DNA of 40,968 bases from an uncultured Christensenella sp. (GTDB lineage Bacteria > Bacillota > Clostridia > Christensenellales > UBA1750): assembly GCA_905193155.1 (NCBI GenBank), contig CAJJNQ010000022.1, forward strand, positions 1 through 40,968, written 5' to 3'. Of this stretch, positions 7,277 to 14,827 are shown piece by piece; within the stretch, counting starts at the first letter, position 1, and each line of letters starts with the position of its first letter. The position numbers and the translations under genes are program-made. The notes beneath the pieces were generated by a model. It ran no database searches, had not been told where the DNA came from, and saw nothing but the letters and a program-made list of their open reading frames with translations.

Positions 7277-7840
7277 TCAGTCGCGGCAGCAGACTTCGTG
7301 GCCCAGGGGCGTGACCGCCATGCTGCCCAGCTCTATCTCCGCCGTGTCGCACAGGAAGCCCTCGCGGCCGCGCGCCTCGTCGATGGTGCGGACGAAATAG
7401 GCAAACAGGTCGCTCTCGGTGTAGAGCGAATAGTCAAAGTCCGCAATCGGCCGGTCGTAATCCAGCGTCAGCAGCCCAAGGTCGGACAGGCGGCGCAGCA
7501 GCGCGCCGATCTCCTTGACCTCGTCCAGCGTATCAGAGGTTTCGTAAAGATAGACCGGCGACAGGCAGTCGATGACCACCTCTTCCTCGTCGGACTTGGT
7601 GGCGATCAGCCGCGCGACGGGCAGGCAGCCCACCGCAAGGATCGTTTGCAGAATCGCCTTTTCACGGCCGCTGATCTCGATGGATTCCGCGTCCGCCGTC
7701 ACCGGCACCCGGCCGTAGGGATGCTCGTGGTCGTGATCGTGACCGCAGCCGTGCTCATGGTGATGATGCTCATGGGTATGCTCGCGGCCGCAGCCGCAGG
7801 AGCAGTCATGGTCATGGTCATGATGATGTTCGTGCGTCAT
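7277..7840 (-). CDS. His-rich metal-binding protein of unknown fold
   Basis: A 187-residue protein. Residues 1-43 are a run of His, Asp and Cys (HEHHHDHDHDCSCGCG, HEHHHHEHGCGHDHDHEH), a typical zinc or nickel storage or buffering tail. The remainder (about 50-187) is acidic, has no membrane segment, and contains a region that could be a small winged-helix-like domain (SGREKAILQTILAVGCLPVARLIA, then LLRRLSDLGLLTLDYDRP); I do not recognise a named family. It lies directly downstream of a ZIP-family transporter on the same strand and has its own promoter. A metal-responsive regulator or a metallochaperone are both possible roles. Confidence 0.75.
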   Translation of the reverse strand: MTHEHHHDHDHDCSCGCGREHTHEHHHHEHGCGHDHDHEHPYGRVPVTADAESIEISGREKAILQTILAVGCLPVARLIATKSDEEEVVIDCLSPVYLYETSDTLDEVKEIGALLRRLSDLGLLTLDYDRPIADFDYSLYTESDLFAYFVRTIDEARGREGFLCDTAEIELGSMAVTPLGHEVCCRD

Positions 7841-7899
7841 GGTAAAAACCCTTTCTCCGGCTCCCGTTTTTTTCAGGAAGCCAACCTTCTGTCGGTTTC

Positions 7900-7928
7900 A
7901 TTGTACCGCATCTTTCACCCCAGTGCAA
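7900..7928 (-). promoter_or_regulatory. Promoter of His-rich gene
   Basis: TTGCAC (7928-7923), 17 bp, TACAAT (7905-7900), overlapping the last codons of the ZIP gene. The ZIP gene promoter has the same -35 hexamer. Confidence 0.5.
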
Positions 7929-8682
7929 CGTCCAGGATCATCATCAGCAGAAAGCCCGCCAGCACGGACAGCGTGCCCGCGCGCTCCGCACCGCCGCAGG
8001 CCTCCGGGATCAGCTCCCGCACCGTCACTAGCAGCATCGCCCCGGCGGCAAAGCCGAGCAGCCAGGGCATCAGCGGCTGGGCGACGGTCACGGCAAGCGC
8101 CGCCAGCACGCCGAACACCGGCTCCACCAGGGCGGAAAGCGCTCCGACGACAAAGGCTGTCCGTTTCGATAGTCCCGCATCCAGCAGCGGCAGCGCCACC
8201 GCCGCGCCTTCCGGCAGGTTCTGCACGCCGATGCCCAGCGCCAGCGATACCGCCCCCGCCATCAGCGCCGGACTGCCCGATTGCACCGCCAGCGCAAACG
8301 AAAGCCCCACCGCCATGCCCTCCGGAATGTTGTGCAGCGTAATGGCGGTCAGCAGCAGCGCGCGGCTGCCCAGGCGCATTCTGCGGCGGGCGGACAGGCG
8401 GGCAATCCCCGCTTCGATCAGCATCAAAAATGCCGCGCCCAATACAATGCCCCCGGCGGCGGGCAGCCAGCCCGCCAGCCCCATTTCCTCTGCACGACCG
8501 ATGGCGGGCAGCAGCAGGCTCCAAATCGTTGCGGCAGCCATCACCCCCGCGGCAAAGCCCAGATAGATTCTCTTCATCCGCCCGGACGGCGGCCTGCGGA
8601 AGCAGAACACAACGCCCGCCCCCAGAGCGGTCATTAAAAACGTAAAGCCGGTTCCCAGCGCGGCATAAAGCAGCGAATTCAT
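7915..8682 (-). CDS. ZIP-family divalent metal transporter
   Basis: A 255-residue membrane protein with eight predicted helices. The two ZIP metal-site motifs are clear: LHNIPEGMAVG near residue 117 (helix 4) and QNLPEGAAVALP near residue 155 (helix 5). ZIP proteins (PF02535; GufA/ZupT-like in bacteria) import zinc, iron or manganese. The start at 8682 (MNSLLYAALG) follows GGGAGG; an upstream in-frame extension would run into the promoter and the preceding terminator. Its neighbour, a His-rich putative metal binder, fits a shared metal-handling role. Confidence 0.88.
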   Translation of the reverse strand: MNSLLYAALGTGFTFLMTALGAGVVFCFRRPPSGRMKRIYLGFAAGVMAAATIWSLLLPAIGRAEEMGLAGWLPAAGGIVLGAAFLMLIEAGIARLSARRRMRLGSRALLLTAITLHNIPEGMAVGLSFALAVQSGSPALMAGAVSLALGIGVQNLPEGAAVALPLLDAGLSKRTAFVVGALSALVEPVFGVLAALAVTVAQPLMPWLLGFAAGAMLLVTVRELIPEACGGAERAGTLSVLAGFLLMMILDVALG

Positions 8683-8704
8683 GGTGCAACCCTCCCGAAA
8701 GCAG

Positions 8705-8733
8705 ACTATGCCCCGAAAGGTTTGCTGGTGCAA
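8705..8733 (-). promoter_or_regulatory. Promoter of ZIP gene
   Basis: TTGCAC (8733-8728), 17 bp, CATAGT (8710-8705). It starts at the foot of the terminator of the upstream HD gene. Confidence 0.45.
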
Positions 8734-8767
8734 AAAAAACAAGAGAGACAGCAAACCCTCTTGTTTT
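8732..8767 (-). terminator. Intrinsic terminator after HD gene
   Basis: AAAACAAGAG (8736-8745) pairs with CTCTTGTTTT (8758-8767). On the minus strand the stem is followed by a T8 run (8739-8732), twelve bases past the HD gene stop. Confidence 0.85.
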
Positions 8768-8779
8768 CTTGGGTTATTT

Positions 8780-9277
8780 TTACGCCTGCACGGGTCGGTG
8801 TCGCAGCGCAGCCAGACGGCGCGGCAGGCGGATCAGCCAATAAATGCCCGTCACCTCGCTCACGGCGCAGATCTTGTCCGCAAGGTTGACGATCAATTCC
8901 TCCCTGCGGCGCGGCAGGCGGGAAATCGTCACCGGCCACATGTGCTTGCGGATAATGCCCTCCTCTAGCTTACTGATGCCGAAGGCTCTGGCATTTTCCG
9001 CCGCCATGTCCGGGTGGATCAGCAGGTGGCGGTAGAGCGAGCGCTCCTTCTTCCAGTTGCACAGATACAGATCGTGCAGCAGTCCCGCGCGCGTGACGGC
9101 GCGTTCATTGCCGCCGAAGAAGCGGGAGAGCGCAAAGCTCACATAGGAGACAAACAGGCAGTGGTCCAGACAGCTGATGCGCTGGGTGTGGTGTTCGATG
9201 CGCGCCATGGACTGCACGCGCGCATCGGCCAGCAGATCGGAAACATACGCATAAAAGAGACGAAACTTGTTCAACAT
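8780..9277 (-). CDS. HD-domain phosphohydrolase
   Basis: A 165-residue cytoplasmic protein. HD-superfamily metal ligands are visible: His39 in LDHCLFVSYVS, His68-Asp69 in AGLLHDLYL, later His in IHPDMAAENA and RKHMWPV, and a final Asp in NLADKICAVSE. HD proteins hydrolyse phosphate esters of nucleotides or signalling molecules; this short clostridial family has no assigned substrate. Ribosome site GAGGTAATGG precedes the ATG. It lies 35 bp downstream of the P-loop kinase gene on the same strand and probably shares its transcript, ending at the T8 terminator. Confidence 0.82.
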   Translation of the reverse strand: MLNKFRLFYAYVSDLLADARVQSMARIEHHTQRISCLDHCLFVSYVSFALSRFFGGNERAVTRAGLLHDLYLCNWKKERSLYRHLLIHPDMAAENARAFGISKLEEGIIRKHMWPVTISRLPRRREELIVNLADKICAVSEVTGIYWLIRLPRRLAALRHRPVQA

Positions 9278-9312
9278 CCATTACCTCGATTGCAAGCAGG
9301 AAATTCCGGCGA

Positions 9313-10245
9313 TCAATACTCAAATTCTCCCTGACCGATGAACTCCCGGATCATCGAATCGGTCGGGATGTCCGCGGCGTGCATGGGCGCCGCCTCGCGC
9401 AGCAGCGCGATCAGGTCGGAAATGGGCTGACGCACCTCGTCCGGCAGCGCCAGCAGGTCGCGCAGCACCATCGGCCGGTAGGCGCTCAGCTCATAGGGGA
9501 AAAAGGTATCGATCTCGTAGGTCGCGCGGTGCTTATGGGGCATGATGTAAAGAGTCTCCCCGCGCTCGACGCTGGCGTAAAGGTGCATCGTCTCGTCGAT
9601 GCTGCGCCCGCGGTAGAGCCGGTCACGCACCATGCGGCGCAGCAGGCGGATGCGCGAGGGGTGCAGCACCTCGCCCTGCGTGCCATGCACGCGGGTGCGC
9701 ACGCTGATGTAGGCGCGCGCGGCGTATTCGTCCGGGATGCGGATGACGTCGCGATTCAGGGCGTGGATGCCTTCGAGAATGACGATCTCGCCCGGCAGGC
9801 GGGTCATGGTCTCGCCCGTGTAGACGCGCTGCGCGGTCTGGAAGTCATAGCGGGGAAGCGGCACGGATTTGCCCGCCACCATGTCGCTCAGCTGCGCGCC
9901 CAGCAGCTCCGCGTCCACGCGCGCGGGGGATTCCAGGTCAATCAGCCCCCGGCGCACCTGCTCCATCCCCTCCTCGGAAAAGGGCAGGAAATAATTGTCC
10001 AGCGACAGCGTGTGCGCCACGCATCCCCAGGATTCCAGCAGTTTTTCGATCTTTAAGGCGGTGGTGGTCTTGCCGCTGCCGGACGGGCCGGAGAGCAGCA
10101 GGATCGGGTGCTCGTCACGGCGCGCGCGCAGGTCGCGGGCGACGGCCTCGATCTGCGCGTCGTAGGCGGCGTTGGCCTGCCGCGCAAAACCCGCGGGGTC
10201 GCAGACCAGCTCTCTGTTGATCTGCTGTATATCAACCATCTTCAT
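9313..10245 (-). CDS. Uridine kinase-like (PRK/URK family) P-loop kinase
   Basis: A 310-residue kinase. The Walker A motif GPSGSGKTT is at residues 53-61; further family signatures are LDNYFLP, the PRYDF motif, and ILEGIHALN (Walker B-like). Such proteins (PF00485) phosphorylate uridine/cytidine or phosphoribulose. Many clostridial relatives carry an N-terminal TGS domain like that of threonyl-tRNA synthetase; here that part is missing and only about 45 residues precede the P-loop. GAGG lies eight bases from the ATG. First gene of a probable two-gene unit with the HD protein. Confidence 0.85.
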   Translation of the reverse strand: MKMVDIQQINRELVCDPAGFARQANAAYDAQIEAVARDLRARRDEHPILLLSGPSGSGKTTTALKIEKLLESWGCVAHTLSLDNYFLPFSEEGMEQVRRGLIDLESPARVDAELLGAQLSDMVAGKSVPLPRYDFQTAQRVYTGETMTRLPGEIVILEGIHALNRDVIRIPDEYAARAYISVRTRVHGTQGEVLHPSRIRLLRRMVRDRLYRGRSIDETMHLYASVERGETLYIMPHKHRATYEIDTFFPYELSAYRPMVLRDLLALPDEVRQPISDLIALLREAAPMHAADIPTDSMIREFIGQGEFEY

Positions 10246-10417
10246 GGAAAAGACCTCGCTTTCCGTAAGAATACTGTACCCTTCTATTGTACACCATTTT
10301 CAACGAAATTTGACCTGTTTTTGTTCAGAAAATCGCTTTTCCCCATTCCATATTTCCTCGGCAAATCGAAACAAAAAAATAACCTATTCAACATGAAAAA
10401 GCAGTGAAAAATCATTG

Positions 10418-10423
10418 TATAAT
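10418..10423 (+). promoter_or_regulatory. -10 box of FliB-like gene promoter
   Basis: A perfect TATAAT lies 35 bp before the ATG at 10458. No good -35 is found at 17 bp (GAAAAA), so an activator may be needed. The divergent intergenic region 10246-10417 is AT-rich and shows no other signal I can name. Confidence 0.5.
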
Positions 10424-10457
10424 ACAGAAAAATAATTTTACGGAAGGGGCGTATGCC

Positions 10458-11600
10458 ATGGAAGGACATTTTCTCGTGCCGGATTATTATGAGGATTTCC
10501 GCTGCAAGGGTGGCGCGTGCCGCCGCACCTGCTGCGACGGCTGGGGCATATCGGTGACGCAGGCGGAATATTTCCGTCTGCTGGGGCTGGACTGTCCGCC
10601 GGATCTGCGCCGCCGCATCGACGTGGCTTTTCACGCGCCGGAAACCCCTTCGCCCGAGCGCTTCCGTCTCATCACCCCCACCTGGCAGGACGATTGCCCG
10701 ATGCGCGCCCCGGACGGGCTTTGCGCGCTGCAATGCACCTGCGGAGAAGAAGCTCTGCCCGCGATCTGCCGCCTGTATCCGCGCGCGCCGCGGACGGCCT
10801 TCGCGCTGGAATGCTCCTGCTCCGGCAGCTGCGAGCGCGTGATCGAGATGCTGATGGCGCATAAAGAGAAAATGACCTTTCACACCGTACCGCTTCATTT
10901 TGAAGACGAACTGCCCCACGGCCCCGAGCTGCGCCGCCCGCAGGGCTATTACAATGCCGTGCGGCAAATGTGTCTGGAGATGCTGCAAAAGCGGGAGCTG
11001 CCGCTGAGCGCGCGGCTCATGCGCCTATGCAGCGCGCTGCGCGCGCTGACGCCGCAAGTTTCTTCCTGCCCGCCCGAGGACGGCGAGCGGCGTATCCGTT
11101 ATTTCCTGCTGAGCGACGCTCCGCCCGCCGCCGTGCCGGAGGGGCTTGACCGCGCCCTATCCTATGCCCGTGCGCTGTCGCGCGAGCTGGGGGAAAACAG
11201 CGTCAGCCTTTCTTCCTATACCGCCGCAGCCGAACAGGCGCTGCCCGATGAACCTGCGTGGACAGCCGCCGCACAGCGCTTTGCCAATCTCTTCCCCGGC
11301 TGGGAAACCGAGTTCGAGCAAATGCTGGTCAACCATCTCTTTTACGACTGCTTCCCCTTTTCCGATGTGCAGGAAAACCTTGCGCAGGAGACACAGTCGC
11401 TGGCGGCAACCTATGCGCTGCTGCGCTTCCTCACGGTGGGCTATGCGCAGCAGCACCCGACCCGCGAGGATTATGTAGACGCGGCAGCAGCCGCCTTCCG
11501 CCTGATCGAGCACAGCCGTTTCGACCACAACGCCGCCGTGGTGCTGCGCCATGCCGGTTGCGAGAGCGAATCCGCGCTCTTCGGTCTCCTTCAGCTCTAA
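10458..11600 (+). CDS. FliB-like (flagellin lysine N-methylase family) Cys-rich protein
   Basis: A 380-residue cytoplasmic protein. The N-terminal signature is VPDYYEDFRCKGGACRRTCC (Cys16, 21, 25, 26), followed by DCPMRAPDGLCALQ and a second Cys cluster (CRLYPRAPRT, CSCSGSCE). This is the pattern of the FliB family, in which Cys residues are thought to bind an Fe-S cluster. FliB methylates flagellin lysines in Salmonella, but many non-motile Clostridia have the gene, so the substrate here is unknown. The start at 10458 is set by GGAAGGGG eight bases upstream; a longer frame from 10404 lacks a ribosome site. No flagellar gene is in the window. Confidence 0.82.
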   Translation: MEGHFLVPDYYEDFRCKGGACRRTCCDGWGISVTQAEYFRLLGLDCPPDLRRRIDVAFHAPETPSPERFRLITPTWQDDCPMRAPDGLCALQCTCGEEALPAICRLYPRAPRTAFALECSCSGSCERVIEMLMAHKEKMTFHTVPLHFEDELPHGPELRRPQGYYNAVRQMCLEMLQKRELPLSARLMRLCSALRALTPQVSSCPPEDGERRIRYFLLSDAPPAAVPEGLDRALSYARALSRELGENSVSLSSYTAAAEQALPDEPAWTAAAQRFANLFPGWETEFEQMLVNHLFYDCFPFSDVQENLAQETQSLAATYALLRFLTVGYAQQHPTREDYVDAAAAAFRLIEHSRFDHNAAVVLRHAGCESESALFGLLQL

Positions 11601-11630
11601 CCCGGCTTTGCAGCCTGACGGAGGGGGTCC

Positions 11631-11712
11631 GGGGGAGGCCGCAGCCTCCCCCGGCTCCGAACCAGAGAGGGTTCCCTTTTCTTTGAAAAGGGAACCCTCT
11701 CTGGTTCGGAGC
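11631..11712. terminator. Double hairpin between convergent genes
   Basis: First stem: 11631-11639 with 11644-11652 (9 bp, loop CGCA). Second: a perfect 28-bp stem, 11654-11681 with 11685-11712, loop TTT. The second ends at the stop codon of the esterase gene, so it serves both converging transcripts. The stem contains CCCTTTTC but has no terminal T-run. Confidence 0.7.
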
Positions 11713-12645
11713 TTATTTCAAATGTTCTTTCAGGAATTCATCCACCAGATCGAGCACGTTCTGCGCCCAGAAGGCGGGGCCGCCGTGATCCGCGCCCTCG
11801 ACGCGGTAGAACGTCACATCCTGCCCGGCCTGCTTCATCTTGTCGTAGAGCAGCAGACTTTGCTCAAAGGGCACCAACCGATCCTTCGTGCCGTGGAACA
11901 TCAGCAGCGGCGGCAGCTTACGCTGTGAAGCCTCCGGCACATGGTTCATCACGACGGTCGGGGCAACCTTATCAGGGTTTTCCAGCACGTTCAGCCCGCC
12001 GATGAGCATCCCCTCCGGGCTGTCCGGATCCACGTGGTTCTGCGTGGAGGGGCGCTCGCACATCTTCGATACATCCGTCGGGCCGTAGTAATCCACGATT
12101 GCGCGCACCGTGCAGGGGTATTCGCCGTAAAGCGCGGTATCCAGCTCCTGCGTGCCGCCGGTGATGCCGGTCATCAGCGCGGTGTGTCCGCCGGAGGAAT
12201 CGCCCATCACGGCCACGCGCTCCGGGTCGATGTGATAGGCCGCAGCCTCCTTGCGCAGGAAGCGGATCGCGGTCTTGGTGTCCTCAATCTGCGCGGGGAA
12301 GGGGCGTACATCCGAGGGGCGGTATTCCACCACCGCCACGGCATAGCCGCGCTGGGTAAGACGCGCCGCCTGGGTCATATAGAGCTTGATCTCCTGCTTT
12401 CTCCAGGCCGAGCCCTGCACGAACACCACCAGCGGATAGCGCGCGTCGAGGCTCTGGCCAAACAGCACCGGCACAAAGATCTGCAGATGCAGCGCCGCGC
12501 CGTCGCGCACGGCATAGGTCACATCCGGAAAATGCTCCGTGCCGTAGGCGTTTTTGTCCATCGTCAGGTTTTTGACGCCCGGCCGCGTTTCCTTTTCCTC
12601 CGGAAACTCTTCGTAGGGAAGCGCTCTGGGTTCCATGTATGCCAT
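11713..12645 (-). CDS. Acetyl-esterase-like alpha/beta hydrolase
   Basis: A 310-residue protein without signal peptide. The fold signs are the oxyanion region VVFVQGSAW near residue 74, nucleophile Ser150 in GDSSGGH, Asp near 259 in HGTKDRLVPF, and His near 288 in GADHGG. It resembles BD-FAE/acetyl-xylan-esterase-like hydrolases (esterase/lipase family) that remove acetyl or other acyl groups. It is 18 bp downstream of an SGNH hydrolase gene and follows AAAGGAG, so the two form an operon. Deacetylation of imported glycan fragments is a reasonable role but is inferred. Confidence 0.85.
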   Translation of the reverse strand: MAYMEPRALPYEEFPEEKETRPGVKNLTMDKNAYGTEHFPDVTYAVRDGAALHLQIFVPVLFGQSLDARYPLVVFVQGSAWRKQEIKLYMTQAARLTQRGYAVAVVEYRPSDVRPFPAQIEDTKTAIRFLRKEAAAYHIDPERVAVMGDSSGGHTALMTGITGGTQELDTALYGEYPCTVRAIVDYYGPTDVSKMCERPSTQNHVDPDSPEGMLIGGLNVLENPDKVAPTVVMNHVPEASQRKLPPLLMFHGTKDRLVPFEQSLLLYDKMKQAGQDVTFYRVEGADHGGPAFWAQNVLDLVDEFLKEHLK

Positions 12646-12663
12646 TTCCTTCGCTCTCCTTTG

Positions 12664-13263
12664 TCAGGGCTTCGGGCATTCCAGCAGATCCCAGACCTTC
12701 TGGGGGATCTGCTCATAATAGTGCTTGTAGCCTTCGTCGTTGGGGTGCCAGGGGTCGTTCTCCCAGCCCTTGGGATAGTGGCCGTAGCCGTCCTCCAGCC
12801 CGTCCAGCCATTGCAGCACCGGCACGTCCCAGGTATCCATCTCGTCATAGACCCGGCGCTCCCAGGCGTACTGCATCAGCGTATAGTCGTTGTTGGGATA
12901 AACGCCGCCCACGATGGGGAAGATGCCTGCGTCCTTGAGCGCCTGCACGATCTTCTTCAAATTGTTCAGGAAGATGCCGCAGGGCACCGCCGGATCGGGC
13001 GCGGTGGCCAACCCTTCATTGGAAAGCCCCAGCCCCACGAAACACACCGCGGGCTTATGCACGATCACATCGCGCTCCAGGCGCAGCAGGATGTCTGCGG
13101 TGGTCTGCCCGCCGATGGCGCAGTTGCCGGTGGTCCAGCCATTGCGCTCCATGCGCTCGGCGGTCATGGCCGTCCAGCCGCGGTTGTTCGTCGCGCCGCA
13201 GCCCTCGCACACGCTCGAACCGATAAAGATCGCCGTCTTGCCGCGGGAAAAATCAATCTTCAT
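12664..13263 (-). CDS. SGNH/GDSL-family hydrolase
   Basis: A 199-residue protein with the four blocks of the family: IFIGSSVCEG (nucleophile Ser17 in a GSS variant of GDS), GGQTTADILL (Gly), GLGLSNEG (Asn) and DPWHPNDEGY (Asp and His, near residues 168-171). No signal peptide, so intracellular. SGNH enzymes are esterases, often acting on acetylated sugars. First gene of the operon with the acetyl-esterase-like gene. GAGGAGG precedes the ATG, and a promoter and palindrome are visible upstream. Confidence 0.87.
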   Translation of the reverse strand: MKIDFSRGKTAIFIGSSVCEGCGATNNRGWTAMTAERMERNGWTTGNCAIGGQTTADILLRLERDVIVHKPAVCFVGLGLSNEGLATAPDPAVPCGIFLNNLKKIVQALKDAGIFPIVGGVYPNNDYTLMQYAWERRVYDEMDTWDVPVLQWLDGLEDGYGHYPKGWENDPWHPNDEGYKHYYEQIPQKVWDLLECPKP

Positions 13264-13280
13264 CTTTCACCCTCCTCATC

Positions 13281-13348
13281 ATTTGCACGCAAATCCGTCC
13301 GAAACCGTGTTTTTCTTTATTTTATCACGAATTCTTCGCCTCGGACAA
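13281..13348 (-). promoter_or_regulatory. Promoter and palindrome of esterase operon
   Basis: TTGTCC (13348-13343), 18 bp, and TAAAAT (13324-13319) with an upstream TG form the promoter, which lies over the end of the MATE gene. A perfect palindrome ATTTGC-AC-GCAAAT (13281-13294) sits between promoter and ribosome site, a position where a repressor would block transcription. Confidence 0.45.
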
Positions 13349-14683
13349 AGGTTTTCGGTAGAGGGAAAAATATTTCGTTGTTTTCTGCCGATAGAGCATC
13401 AGCAGGCCGCGGACGCACAGCTCCGCCGCCATGCCGATCCACATGCCGTGCAGGCCGAGCCGGCCCACCAGCAGCACCGCCAGCCCCAGACGCACCACCC
13501 AAATGCTGAGAAAGTTCAGTATGCTGGGTACAAAGGTATCACCCGCGCCGCGCAGCGCGCCTGCCGCCACGATCGACACGCCGTAGAGCGGCTCCGCAAT
13601 CAGTCCGATGCGCAGCACCTCCGCCGCCAACTGCCGCACGGCAGGATCCGGTGTGAGCACGCGGAACACCAGCGGGCAGATCAGCATCATCAGCGCGCCC
13701 GTCACGCCCATGAACAGCGCGCCCATCACCGTGCAGATGTTGCCGTATCGCTTGGCCAGCTGCTCCTGCCCCGCGCCCACGCAACGGCCCACCAGCGTCG
13801 TTGCCGCCATGCCGATGCCGTAGCCCGGCATATAGCAAAAGCTCTCCGCTGTGATGGCAAAGGAGTGCGCCGCGATCGACACCGCCCCCAGCGGTGCAAT
13901 GATGATGGTGGAAACCACCATGGCTCCGCAGATGGCAATCTCCTGCGCGGCGACGGGCAGGCCGATCTTCAGCGCCTTCTTCAGGATCTCCCCATGGAAC
14001 CGCCCTTTTTCCTTCCGCCCGATCAGGCGCAGCGTCTTGCTCCGCAGGCAGCAGCTTGCCGCCATCAGCAGGCTGACCACCGCGCAGGCGGCCGCCGTGC
14101 CGATGCCTGCGCCCATCACGCCAAAGTGCGGAATGAAAATCGCGTTGAACGCCACGTCCAACAGGCACATCGCCGCATTGAGCACGCTGGGCGTGACCAT
14201 ATCTCCGCTGCACTGCAAAAACGCCGAACAAAGCGAATTGAGCTGTGAAAACGGCACCATCAGCGCAAACACCATAAAATACGCCGATGCGTCCGCGCGG
14301 ATCTCCTGCGCGCCGCCCAGCCAGCCCGGCAGATGCGGACTTAGCCCCACGCCGGTCAGACACAGCAATCCCGACACAATCAGCGCGGCGACCATGCCGT
14401 TCCGCACGACATTCCGCGCTTCGTCTTCCTTCCCTGCGCCGATGTGATGCGCTACCTGCACCGAAAAGCCTGCCGACACCGCCGAAGTGATGCCGTTCAT
14501 CAGCCAGGTACTGGTGGACACCAGCCCGATGGACGCGGAAGCATTCGCGCCCAGCGCGCCCACCATGGCAGAATCGATATACTGCATCACGATGGTCGTG
14601 ATCTGCGTCAAAATCGCCGGCAGGCTCAGCCGCCATACCTGCGCGATCTCCGGTTTCAGTTCCTTCCAGTTCCACTTTCCCAT
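13325..14683 (-). CDS. MATE-family multidrug/metabolite exporter
   Basis: A 452-residue protein with twelve predicted membrane helices, the standard MATE length. N-half signature: LSLPAILTQITTIVMQYIDSAMVG; C-half counterpart: IGLPVAAQEIAICGAMVVS, with LRGAGDTFVPSILN near the end. Members use Na+ or H+ gradients to export cationic drugs, flavonoids or metabolites; substrate is not readable. The start at 14683 (MGKWNWKELK) follows GGAG and gives a family-typical N-terminus; a longer frame would include the promoter. Na+ drive would agree with the Na+-type ATPase in this window. Confidence 0.9.
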   Translation of the reverse strand: MGKWNWKELKPEIAQVWRLSLPAILTQITTIVMQYIDSAMVGALGANASASIGLVSTSTWLMNGITSAVSAGFSVQVAHHIGAGKEDEARNVVRNGMVAALIVSGLLCLTGVGLSPHLPGWLGGAQEIRADASAYFMVFALMVPFSQLNSLCSAFLQCSGDMVTPSVLNAAMCLLDVAFNAIFIPHFGVMGAGIGTAAACAVVSLLMAASCCLRSKTLRLIGRKEKGRFHGEILKKALKIGLPVAAQEIAICGAMVVSTIIIAPLGAVSIAAHSFAITAESFCYMPGYGIGMAATTLVGRCVGAGQEQLAKRYGNICTVMGALFMGVTGALMMLICPLVFRVLTPDPAVRQLAAEVLRIGLIAEPLYGVSIVAAGALRGAGDTFVPSILNFLSIWVVRLGLAVLLVGRLGLHGMWIGMAAELCVRGLLMLYRQKTTKYFSLYRKPLSEAKNS

Positions 14684-14726
14684 GTTCTGTGCTCCGATCT
14701 TTTTCTCCGCATAAGCGTCAATTTTC

Positions 14727-14755
14727 AGCTTATCACATGCCCTCTTTCCCGTCAA
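14727..14755 (-). promoter_or_regulatory. Promoter of MATE gene
   Basis: TTGACG (14755-14750, five of six consensus), 17 bp, TAAGCT (14732-14727). Confidence 0.45.
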
Positions 14756-14774
14756 GACAAGGCGCGAGCACAAA

Positions 14775-14806
14775 AGGCTCCCCACGGTAGAAAGCATGGG
14801 GAGCCT
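14775..14806 (-). terminator. Intrinsic terminator after beta-mannosidase gene
   Basis: A 10-bp perfect stem AGGCTCCCCA (14775-14784) with TGGGGAGCCT (14797-14806), followed on the minus strand by TTTTG. Confidence 0.8.
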
Positions 14807-14827
14807 GTAAAGCTTTTTTGTCGGGAA

